Of a DNA stretch of 64,000 nucleotides, positions 26,485 through 33,847 are shown one piece after another. A program made the translations under genes and the position numbers. Source of the DNA: Streptomyces sp. 2131.1 (GTDB lineage: Bacteria > Actinomycetota > Actinomycetes > Streptomycetales > Streptomycetaceae). Location: positions 6,064,001 to 6,128,000 of the forward strand of contig NZ_FNSY01000001.1 of the NCBI RefSeq assembly GCF_900105515.1, given 5' to 3'. The notes beneath the pieces were generated by a model. That model searched no databases. It had not been told where the DNA came from and saw only the letters and a list, made by a program, of their open reading frames with translations. The stretch's first letter is position 1. Each line of letters begins with the position of its first letter.

Positions 26485-28032
26485 ATGACCGATTCCCCAG
26501 CGGCCGGCGACAGCCCGGTCGTCGACATGCGCGGCATCACCGTCGAGTTCGCCGGCATCAAGGCGCTCGCGGGCGTCGACTTCCGCCTGTTCCCCGGTGA
26601 GGTGCACGCCCTCATGGGCGAGAACGGCGCGGGCAAGTCCACCCTGATCAAGGCCCTCACCGGGGTCTACCGGCCGACGGCCGGAACCATCCGGCTGAAG
26701 GACGAGCCGGTCGAGTTCACCACCCCCGGCCAGGCGCAGGACGCCGGGATCAGCACCGTCTACCAGGAGGTCAACCTCTGCCCGAACCTGTCGGTGGCCG
26801 AGAACATCCTGCTCGGCCACGAACCGCGCAGGCTGGGCGCCATCGACGGCCGGGCCATGCGGGCACGCGCCGCGGAACTCCTGGCCCGGATCGGTCTGAC
26901 CATCGACCCGGCATCCGTACTGAGCAGCCACTCCATCGCCGTGCAGCAACTGGTGGCGATAGCCCGTGCGCTGGTGGTGGACGCCCGGGTGCTCGTCCTG
27001 GACGAGCCGACCTCCAGCCTCGACAGCGACGAGGTCGAGGAGCTGTTCCGGATCGTCCGGGTGCTGCGCGACGAAGGCGTGGCGATCCTGTTCGTCTCGC
27101 ACTTCCTCGACCAGGTCTACGAGCTGTCGGACCGGATGACCGTGCTGCGCAACGGCACGCTCGTGGGGGAGTACCTGCCCAGGGACCTCGACCGCATGGG
27201 CCTCGTGTCGGCGATGCTGGGCCGCGAGCTCGGCGTCCTCTCCGAGGTCGAGCGCCGCTTCGAGGAACGGGCACCGGGCAGCGCCCCGGTCCTGGTCGCC
27301 CGCGGCCTCGGCCGGACCGGCGCGATCGAGCCGTTCGACCTGGAGATCCACGAGGGCGAGGTCGTGGGCCTCGCCGGCCTGCTGGGCTCCGGCCGGACCG
27401 AGCTCGCCCGGCTGCTGTGCGGTGCCGACCGCGCCGACAAGGGCACACTCTCCGTCGACGGGGAGACGGTCCGGCCCCGGGGGCCGCGCTCGCTCATCGC
27501 CAAGGGCGTCGCCTTCTGCTCCGAGGACCGCAAGGCCGAGGGCGTCGTCGCCGACCTGAGCGTCCGCGACAACCTGATCCTCGCCACCCAGGCGTCCCGG
27601 GGCTGGGCGCGGCCCGTGCCCCGCCGCACCGCCGAGGCGATGGTCGCCGAGTACATCGAGCGCCTCGACATCCGCCCCGCCGACCCCGACGCCGTGATGG
27701 GGAACCTGTCGGGCGGCAACCAGCAGAAGGTGCTGCTGGCCCGCTGGCTCGTGACCCGGCCCCGGCTCCTCATCCTCGACGAGCCCACCCGCGGGATCGA
27801 CGTCGGAGCCAAGGCACAGATTCAGAAGGTGGTCGCCGAACTGGCGGCCGAGGGCATGGCGGTGCTGTTCATCTCCGCCGAACTGGAGGAGGTGGTACGG
27901 GTGTCCGACCGGGTCGTGGTCCTGCGGGACCGGCACAAGGTGGCCGAGCTGTCCGGCGGGGACATCTCCGTGGACTCCGTCATGTCGGCCATCGCGGCCG
28001 ACGCCCACGGCGAAGTGGCGGTGGCCTCGTGA
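26485..28032 (+). CDS. sugar ABC transporter ATPase (YtfR-like)
   Basis: A 515-residue tandem ATPase of a CUT2 importer. Domain 1: Walker [11 protein letters not shown], signature HSIAVQQLVAIARAL (an atypical signature, usual in this family), Walker B VLVLDEPTSSLD, and FVSHFLDQVYELSDRMTVLR. Domain 2: AGLLGSGRTEL, FCSEDRKAEGVVADLSVRDN, signature [14 protein letters not shown] and Walker [16 protein letters not shown] 26485 is used; a TTG 18 bp earlier is in frame but has no better ribosome site. The stop overlaps the next gene's GTG (GTGA). It works with two different permeases encoded next. Confidence 0.93.
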   Translation: MTDSPAAGDSPVVDMRGITVEFAGIKALAGVDFRLFPGEVHALMGENGAGKSTLIKALTGVYRPTAGTIRLKDEPVEFTTPGQAQDAGISTVYQEVNLCPNLSVAENILLGHEPRRLGAIDGRAMRARAAELLARIGLTIDPASVLSSHSIAVQQLVAIARALVVDARVLVLDEPTSSLDSDEVEELFRIVRVLRDEGVAILFVSHFLDQVYELSDRMTVLRNGTLVGEYLPRDLDRMGLVSAMLGRELGVLSEVERRFEERAPGSAPVLVARGLGRTGAIEPFDLEIHEGEVVGLAGLLGSGRTELARLLCGADRADKGTLSVDGETVRPRGPRSLIAKGVAFCSEDRKAEGVVADLSVRDNLILATQASRGWARPVPRRTAEAMVAEYIERLDIRPADPDAVMGNLSGGNQQKVLLARWLVTRPRLLILDEPTRGIDVGAKAQIQKVVAELAAEGMAVLFISAELEEVVRVSDRVVVLRDRHKVAELSGGDISVDSVMSAIAADAHGEVAVAS

Positions 28033-29036
28033 TCCGCGGACGTCTGCTCTGGCCGCTGATCGCACTCGCCGGCCTCATCCTGCTCAACGTCGTCTTCACG
28101 CACTCCTTCCTGGCACTGCGCATCCAGGACGGCCACCTGTACGGCAGCCTCGTCGACATCCTGCGCAACGGCGCCCCGACCATGCTCATCGCGGTGGGCA
28201 TGACCCTGGTGATCGCCACCCGCGGCATCGACCTCTCCGTGGGCGCGGTCGCCGCCATCGCCGGGGCCATCGGCTGCACCTGGATCGCCGACGGCGGGGA
28301 CGTCCCGACCGCGGTCCTCCTCGCCCTGGCCGTGTGCGTGCTGCTCGGGCTGTGGAACGGCTTCCTGGTCTCCGTACTCGGCATCCAGCCGATCATCGCC
28401 ACCCTCGTCCTCATGACGGCCGGACGCGGCGGCGCGATGCTGCTCACGGAGGGTCAGATCGTCACCGTCGACAGTTCGGCGTACCGGCAGATCGGCGCGG
28501 GCTTCCTCGTCCTGCCGATCGCCATCCTGATCAGCCTCGCGGTCCTCGGCGGGGTCGCCCTGCTGACCCGCCGCACCGCCCTCGGGATGCTGATCGAGGC
28601 GGTGGGCGCCAACCCCGAGGCCAGCAAGCTGGCCGGTGTGCGCTCCCGCACGATCACCTGGACCGTGTACGTGTTCGCCGCGTTCTGCGCGGGCGTGGCC
28701 GGCCTGATGATCAGCTCCAACGTCAGCGCCGCGGACGCCAACAACGCGGGCCTGTGGATCGAGATGGACGCCATCCTGGCGGTCGTGATCGGCGGCACCT
28801 CGCTCGCCGGCGGCCGCTACTCCCTGGGCGGCACCCTCGTCGGCGCGCTCGTGATCCAGACCCTGACCACCACGGTCTACACCATCGGTGTGCCGACCAA
28901 CGTGACCCTGCTGTTCAAGGCCGTCGTGGTGATCACCGTGTGCCTGCTCCAGTCACCGCGCACGGCGCGGATCATCGGCGGCCGGCGCAGGACCCCCGCA
29001 ACCGCTCCCCGATCCCAGAAGGTGGCCGCCGGATGA
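28029..29036 (+). CDS. sugar ABC transporter permease (YtfT-like)
   Basis: A 335-residue membrane permease. CUT2 blocks: APTMLIAVGMTLVIATRGIDLSVGAVAAIAG, VSVLGIQPIIATLVLMTAGRG, EAVGANPEASKLAGVRSRTI and LAVVIGGTSLAGGRYSLGGTLVGALVIQTL. Eight to ten helices are expected. GTG 28029 overlaps the ATPase stop, and the stop overlaps the next permease start (ATGA), so the operon is tightly coupled. It pairs as a heterodimer with the following permease, like YtfT with YjfF. Confidence 0.92.
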   Translation: MIRGRLLWPLIALAGLILLNVVFTHSFLALRIQDGHLYGSLVDILRNGAPTMLIAVGMTLVIATRGIDLSVGAVAAIAGAIGCTWIADGGDVPTAVLLALAVCVLLGLWNGFLVSVLGIQPIIATLVLMTAGRGGAMLLTEGQIVTVDSSAYRQIGAGFLVLPIAILISLAVLGGVALLTRRTALGMLIEAVGANPEASKLAGVRSRTITWTVYVFAAFCAGVAGLMISSNVSAADANNAGLWIEMDAILAVVIGGTSLAGGRYSLGGTLVGALVIQTLTTTVYTIGVPTNVTLLFKAVVVITVCLLQSPRTARIIGGRRRTPATAPRSQKVAAG

Positions 29037-30016
29037 GCACATCGGCCCTCGCGTCCCTACGACCGCGCCTTCCCCAGCGCTTCCTGCCCGTCGTCGCGAC
29101 CCTCGTGGTGTTCGCGGTGACCTTCGGGGTCGGCTCGGTGCGCTACCAGGACTTCGCCTCCGGGCAGGTGGTGGCGAACCTCTTCATCGACAACGCCTTC
29201 CTCATCGTGCTCGCCGTGGGCATGACCTTCGTCATCCTCACCGGCGGCATCGACCTCTCCGTGGGCGCCGTCGCCGCGCTGTCCACCATGATCGCCGCGT
29301 CCACCCTCCGGGCGGGCTGGCCGCCCCTGCTGTCCGTACTCGCCGTCCTCGTGGCCGGAACGGTCCTCGGCCTGCTGATGGGCCTGGTCATCCACTACTT
29401 CGACGTGCAGCCGTTCATCGTCACCCTGGCGGGGATGTTCCTGGCCCGGGGGCTGTGCTTCCTCATCAGCGTCGAGTCGGTGTCCATCGACGACCCGGCC
29501 TTCCGCGACTTCGCCACCGGCACGATCGAACTGCCCGGCGACGTCACGGTCACCTACAGCGTGCTCGTCGCCCTGGCCGTGGTGGCCGCGGCGGTGTACG
29601 TCCTCCACCTCACCCGCTTCGGCCGCACGGTGTACGCGGTCGGCGGCAGCGAGACCTCGGCGCGGCTGATGGGGCTGCCCACCACGAGGGCCAAGGTGGG
29701 CGTCTACGCGGTGAGCGGCTTCTGCTCGGCCCTGGGCGGCCTGCTGTTCGCGCTGTACATGCTCTCCGGCTACGGCCTGCACGCGGTCGGCATGGAGCTG
29801 GACGTCATCGCCGCTGTCGTCATCGGCGGCACCCTGCTGGCCGGCGGGGTCGGCTATGTGGCCGGCTCGATGGCGGGCGTGCTGGTCCTCGGCACCGTAC
29901 AGGCGCTGATCTCCTTCGAGGGCACCCTCAGCTCCTGGTGGACCAAGATCGTCATCGGCGCCCTGCTGCTGGCCTTCATCGTCCTCCAGCGCGTCATCGT
30001 GCGGCAGCCCCGGTAG
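29033..30016 (+). CDS. sugar ABC transporter permease (YjfF-like)
   Basis: A 327-residue membrane permease, last transport gene of the operon. Family blocks: [77 protein letters not shown] and IAAVVIGGTLLAGGVGYVAGSMAGVLVLGTVQ. The sequence around DPAFRDFATG is typical of YjfF and not of YtfT. Having two distinct permease subunits marks the system as YtfQRT-YjfF-type. A Tat-signal hydrolase gene (truncated) follows after 101 bp on the same strand. Confidence 0.92.
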   Translation: MSTSALASLRPRLPQRFLPVVATLVVFAVTFGVGSVRYQDFASGQVVANLFIDNAFLIVLAVGMTFVILTGGIDLSVGAVAALSTMIAASTLRAGWPPLLSVLAVLVAGTVLGLLMGLVIHYFDVQPFIVTLAGMFLARGLCFLISVESVSIDDPAFRDFATGTIELPGDVTVTYSVLVALAVVAAAVYVLHLTRFGRTVYAVGGSETSARLMGLPTTRAKVGVYAVSGFCSALGGLLFALYMLSGYGLHAVGMELDVIAAVVIGGTLLAGGVGYVAGSMAGVLVLGTVQALISFEGTLSSWWTKIVIGALLLAFIVLQRVIVRQPR

Positions 30017-30117
30017 TCCGTCCTGCGAGGACGCCCGTCCGTGAACACCGAGGAACTGCGCATCCGCCCCACCGGAGCACCACCCTCATCCGACGACGAG
30101 ACGAGGAGCGCACACCC

Positions 30118-31374
30118 ATGAGCCCAGCACCCTCCCGGCGCACCCTGCTGCAAGCAGCGGTGTTCACGGCGGCCGCACCCGCCATCGGTACCGCCCTCCC
30201 CACGCCGGCGGCCGCCGCACCCCTCGCGGCGGCCGCCCCGGCCATCCCGGTGCCGTCCGCCTGGACGGTCCGCCCCTTCGCCCTCCAGGACGTCGCACTC
30301 GGCACCGGACTCTTCGCCGAGAAGCGGCAGTTGATGCTCGACCACGCCCGCGGCTACGACGTGGACCGGCTGCTCCAGGTCTTCCGCGTCAACGCCGGCC
30401 TCGCCACCGGCGACGCCGTCGCACCCGGCGGCTGGGAAGGGCTGGACGGCGAGGCCAACGGCAACCTGCGCGGCCACTACACCGGCCACTTCCTCACCAT
30501 GCTCTCCCAGGCGTACGCGAGCACCGGAGACACCGCGTACGCGGACAAGATCCGCACCGTGGTCGGCGCGCTGACCGACGTACACGAGGCGCTGAGCCGC
30601 GAGCCCCGCATGCTCGCCGTCCCCGGAAAGTTCGGCACCGGGCAAAACAACGTCCGCGGCTCCTACCAGTACGTGGACCTGCCCAAGACCGTCCTCGGCA
30701 CCGGAGCCGCGCTCACCCTCTCCGCCTGGATCAGGCCCACCCACGCGGACAACTGGGCCCGGGTCGCCGACTTCGGCAACGACACCACCCGCTACCTGTA
30801 CCTCGCGGCCCGCGACGCGAAGGGCCTTCCCCGGTTCGCGATCACCACCAACGGCCCGGCCGGCGAACAGTCGCTCACCGGAACCGCCGCGCTGCCCCTG
30901 AACCAGTGGAGCCACCTCGCCGTCACCCTCGGCGGCAACACCGGCACCCTGTACGTCAACGGCACGGCTGTCGCCCGCAACACCTCGATGAGCCTCGACC
31001 CGGCCGCCCTCGGCGCCCTCGCCGACCACTGGCTCGGCCGCTCCCACTTCGCCTCCGACCCCGTGTTCGCGGGCGCATTCGACGAGTTCAACCTCTGGTC
31101 CCGGGCGCTGACGGCGGCCGAGATCACCTCCCTCCAGTCCCGGCGCGCACCCGAAACCGCCGCCGGGCGGGGCAACCTCGCCTCGTACGACTTCTTCGAG
31201 ACCACCGGCGGCACCTTCACCGACGCCTCGGGCCGGAACCTGCACGCCACCCTCCGTCGCACCTGGGGTGCCCCCAGCCATCCGGGCTTCCTCGCCGCCG
31301 CCCCGCCCACCACAAGGCCGGCACCAAACCCCGGCGCGGATCTGTCGCTGAGAGTTGACAGTTGTTGTCGGTGA
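30118..31374 (+). pseudogene. GH127-like beta-L-arabinofuranosidase with inserted LamG domain, truncated
   Basis: The ATG at 30118 follows ACGAGGAGCG. A twin-arginine signal (SRRTLLQAAVFTAAAPAIG) and AAAAPLAAAAPAIPVPSAW lead into the GH127 start: VRPFALQDVALGTGLFAEKR, MLDHARGYDVDRLLQVFRVN, WEGLDGEANGNLRGHYTGHF. A concanavalin/LamG-type domain inserted in the barrel follows (LTLSAWIRPTHADNWARVAD, NQWSHLAVTLGGNTGTLYVN, FAGAFDEFNLWSRALTAAEI). On return to the GH127 part the frame reaches HPGFLAA and then turns to low-complexity Pro/Ala/Thr residues with a stop at 31374. Several hundred catalytic residues are missing. Complete members are secreted and remove terminal beta-L-arabinofuranose. Confidence 0.8.
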
Positions 31375-31422
31375 GTGCGGACATCGTCTGTGGTTGGGTG
31401 GAGGGGTGTCGCTGAGATTTGA
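31343..31422. repeat. 16-bp imperfect direct repeat after the GH127 break
   Basis: TGTCGCTGAGAGTTGA (31343-31358) and TGTCGCTGAGATTTGA (31407-31422) differ at one base. They lie in the noncoding stretch that begins where GH127 homology stops and may mark a rearrangement scar. The rest of 31303-31487 shows nothing else I can name. Confidence 0.5.
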
Positions 31423-31487
31423 GCGGCGGTGCGGGCTTGCAGTGGAGGGGGCCGCGATGACGTCGCAGTCCAGGATCGAGGGGGACC

Positions 31488-31817
31488 ATGACCAGACGTT
31501 GGTACACACCACTCGGCATCAATCTACTACTGGGCATACCAGCCATCGTGCCCATGCTGATGCTCTGGTTTCTGCTGTCGAACTGGCCGCTCGCCGGCAT
31601 GGGGCTGACGACAAGAATTCCGAACAACGAGCATGACGACAGTCCGAATGCGGCACTTCTCTTCTTCGGCCCCATGATCGCTGCGAGCGCCGTCCTCTGG
31701 TGGATCGCCAACCGTCCTCTCGCCCGCCGAACTCAACTCACCGCACTCCGCTACTGGCTCCTCTCCTTCACGGGCATTCTCATCCCAACCGCCGTCGCCA
31801 TCACAGTTTGGCCCTAA
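31488..31817 (+). CDS. small membrane protein, function unknown
   Basis: A 109-residue protein with three predicted membrane segments: INLLLGIPAIVPMLMLWFLL, AALLFFGPMIAASAVLWWIA and WLLSFTGILIPTAVAITVW. A loop (TTRIPNNEHDDSPN) follows the first helix, and a basic segment NRPLARRTQ follows the second, giving positive-inside topology with the N-terminus inside. GAGGGGG lies a few bases before the ATG. Its GC content is lower than that of its neighbours. No family recognised and no operon partner; it lies between the truncated GH127 gene and a MITE-like element, so it may have arrived with the rearrangement. Confidence 0.65.
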   Translation: MTRRWYTPLGINLLLGIPAIVPMLMLWFLLSNWPLAGMGLTTRIPNNEHDDSPNAALLFFGPMIAASAVLWWIANRPLARRTQLTALRYWLLSFTGILIPTAVAITVWP

Positions 31818-31877
31818 CGCATCCATTACTGCTGTCAGCAGTCATCTGCAGAGCCAGGTGGGGTTAAACAACAAGTT

Positions 31878-32095
31878 CAGGGCGTGTCCGCAAAGTCCCG
31901 TCTGGCCCGCGACGCCTGGCACGCACTCTCGCCGCACCGGCCGAAATCCCAAGTACGTCCAGTACGAGGGATGTCGGCCGGCGCACCGAGGAGTGGGGTC
32001 TCCCCTGTTCGAGCGAAGCCGAGAACTTGGGGATGCACCGGACGTCGCAGGCCACGCCCTTCGGGCGTACGACGGGACTTTGCGGACACGCCCTG
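31878..32095. mobile_element. MITE-like element with perfect 25-bp terminal inverted repeats
   Basis: Positions 31878-31902 (starting CAGGGCGTGTCCGCAAAGTC) are exactly complementary to 32071-32095. The 218-bp unit has no coding capacity for a transposase. Inside it are further imperfect inverted repeats: GGCCGAAATCCC against GGGATGTCGGCC, and TGGCCCGCGACGCCTGG against the region after 32040. So the whole transcript could fold into a long hairpin. No clear target-site duplication is visible. It ends 3 bp before the tetR stop codon, so it may act as its terminator. Probably a non-autonomous IS derivative. Confidence 0.75.
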
Positions 32096-32098
32096 GCG

Positions 32099-32701
32099 TC
32101 AGCGGGTGTCGGCCGCCGCTTCGAGTGCGGGGGAGGCCGTGAACAGAGCCTGGACGGCGGCGGTCACCCGGGCGGCGACCACCTCGGGTGTGGAGGCGTC
32201 CAGCTTGCCGTCCAGGTGCAGGAACGCCAGTCCGTGGACCAGGGCCCACACCGTGGTCGACAGGGCCTCCGGGTCGGTGCCCGGGAAGGCGGCGCGCACG
32301 ATGCCGCGCACGTACTCGGAGATGGCGGCCGTCGCGGCGACCCGCTCCTCGCTGGCCGGGTCGCACGGCTCGGCGAACATCGCCCGGAAGAGGGCCGGGT
32401 GCTCCAGGGCGAACCGCACGTAGGCGACGGCGACGGCCGCCATGTCGTCCGGCGTCGACGGGGCGGGGTGGGCTGCCGCCAGTGACCCGGCGAGTTCGCG
32501 GTACCCCTCCGCGGCGACCGCCGAGACGAGCGCCTCGCGGTCCGCGTAGTGGCGGTAGGGGGCCGTGGCCGAGACGCCGGCCCGGCGTGCGACCGCGCGC
32601 ATGGACAGGGCCGCGCTGCCGTCCTCCTCCAGCAGCTCACGGGCCGCCCGCAGACAGGCGGCGCGCAGATCGCCGTGATGGTACGTGCTGGTCTGTGCCA
32701 T
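32099..32701 (-). CDS. TetR-family regulator
   Basis: A 200-residue repressor. The HTH reads HHGDLRAACLRAARELLEED, then MRAVARRAGVSATAPYRHYA, with the SATAPYRHYADREAL recognition region typical of the AcrR-like subgroup carrying a TetR_C_13/WHG-like C-terminus (ALEHPALFRAMFAEP, LVHGLAFLHLDGKL). Ribosome site AAGGAC precedes ATG 32701. It is divergent from the acetoacetate-decarboxylase/aldehyde-dehydrogenase pair. Two 19-bp ATGT-N11-ACAT repeats in the shared gap are likely its operators. A MITE-like element sits 3 bp after its stop. Confidence 0.9.
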   Translation of the reverse strand: MAQTSTYHHGDLRAACLRAARELLEEDGSAALSMRAVARRAGVSATAPYRHYADREALVSAVAAEGYRELAGSLAAAHPAPSTPDDMAAVAVAYVRFALEHPALFRAMFAEPCDPASEERVAATAAISEYVRGIVRAAFPGTDPEALSTTVWALVHGLAFLHLDGKLDASTPEVVAARVTAAVQALFTASPALEAAADTR

Positions 32702-32742
32702 GGGTCCTTCTCGGTCTTCCGGTGCGTCCACAGCGCGCAATC

Positions 32743-32865
32743 GATGTAAATGGTGCATACATCCTAGGTGATCCGGGCCCGGAAACGGAATGCCGGGCAG
32801 CTCGCTCCCTCCATTGTTGACGGTGCTCACATTGGGTCGTACGGTTATGTGTACGCCGCTTACAT
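32743..32865. promoter_or_regulatory. divergent promoter region with two ATGT-N11-ACAT operators
   Basis: ATGTAAATGGTGCATACAT (32744-32762) and ATGTGTACGCCGCTTACAT (32847-32865) share arms and spacing. The first lies near the tetR start. The second follows TTGACG (32817-32822), 17 bp, TACGGT (32840-32845), the probable promoter of the decarboxylase gene, and so covers its transcription start. Both could bind the TetR protein. Confidence 0.65.
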
Positions 32866-32884
32866 GAGAGTGAGGAGGACCGTC

Positions 32885-33811
32885 ATGTCTCCGTCCGCCC
32901 CGCAGCAGGACACCGTGGCCGTCGACCTGGGAGGCCGCGAGGTCCTTGTGCCCCAGGGGGGCCTGTACGACAGCTACCGGATGAACCCCGACCTCGACCT
33001 GATCGCCCGGGACCCGCGCGTCGGCGGGGTGGACTTCTTCCGCAAGCTCCCCAAGATCCGGGTCGACTCACCGGTCGGGCCCACGCTCACCCCGAACTTC
33101 TACTACGCGATCTCGACCGCCCGGCTCACGATGGCGGCGTCGTCCCGCGCGATCCGCGACCGGCTGCCCGAAGAGCTGTCGCCGCTGGAGATCGTCCCCG
33201 GTCTCGGCCTGGTCTCGGTCATGTTCTTCCGCTACGACGTGTGCGACATCGACTTCTACACCGAGGCCGCCGTGGGGATCGCCGTGAAACCCGCGCGCCA
33301 CGGCGGGCTCGGGTTCTTCGACCTCGTCTCCGGCCTGAAGAACGAGAGCCTCGATTCCTACGTCCTCTCCCTGCCGGTGAGTTCGGACATCGCCCAGGTC
33401 CGCGGCCACGACGGCTACGGCTTCCCCAAGTGGGTGACCGGTCTCGACGTCGACATCGACCGGACCCGGACGACCGCGCGCGTGGCCGACCCCTCCGGCG
33501 GAATCGACCTGTCCCTCACCGCGGACACCCCCGCCCAGAAGTCGTACCCGAGCGGCGAGCGCGTCGGCTCGCTGACCTCGTACACGACGATCGACGGCGC
33601 CTGGCACTCCACCCTGAACCAGACCAACGTGCTGAGCGCCGGCACGACGCGCAGTGCCCGTGGCATCGCCCTCCGCCTCGGCGAGGGCCGGATGTCCGAC
33701 GACCTGCGGTCGCTGAGGCCCAAGCGGATCATCCAGTTCGACGTGATGACCGAGGGCCAGGCCGCCCTGCACATGCCGGTGCCCACCTCGGTCCGGAGCC
33801 GGCACAAGTAA
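32885..33811 (+). CDS. acetoacetate decarboxylase-family protein
   Basis: A 308-residue cytoplasmic protein with the ADC beta-cone fold. After a short N-terminus (GGREVLVPQGGLYDSYRMNP) the ADC core begins TLTPNFYYAISTARLTMAAS. Conserved blocks are GLVSVMFFRYDVCDIDFYTE, SLPVSSDIAQVRGHDGYGFPKWV and HSTLNQTNVLSAGTTRSARG. GYGFPKW resembles the substrate-side segment of ADC-like proteins; I cannot assign the catalytic lysine by eye, so decarboxylase activity is not certain. Many actinobacterial members act on other keto acids. GTGAGGAGG precedes ATG 32885. It is transcribed with the aldehyde dehydrogenase 36 bp downstream under TetR control. Confidence 0.85.
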   Translation: MSPSAPQQDTVAVDLGGREVLVPQGGLYDSYRMNPDLDLIARDPRVGGVDFFRKLPKIRVDSPVGPTLTPNFYYAISTARLTMAASSRAIRDRLPEELSPLEIVPGLGLVSVMFFRYDVCDIDFYTEAAVGIAVKPARHGGLGFFDLVSGLKNESLDSYVLSLPVSSDIAQVRGHDGYGFPKWVTGLDVDIDRTRTTARVADPSGGIDLSLTADTPAQKSYPSGERVGSLTSYTTIDGAWHSTLNQTNVLSAGTTRSARGIALRLGEGRMSDDLRSLRPKRIIQFDVMTEGQAALHMPVPTSVRSRHK

Positions 33812-33847
33812 CCGGACCGGCCCACGCAACGAAGGAGCCCCCCCGCC

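Noticed and set aside
31343-31422. Insertion-sequence ends from the 16-bp direct repeats
   Set aside because: They are direct, not inverted, 64 bp apart, and enclose no coding sequence; a rearrangement scar is as likely.
31842-32423. Several short frames across the MITE-like element
   Set aside because: They run through inverted repeats and noncoding sequence on both strands; none has a ribosome site or recognisable product.
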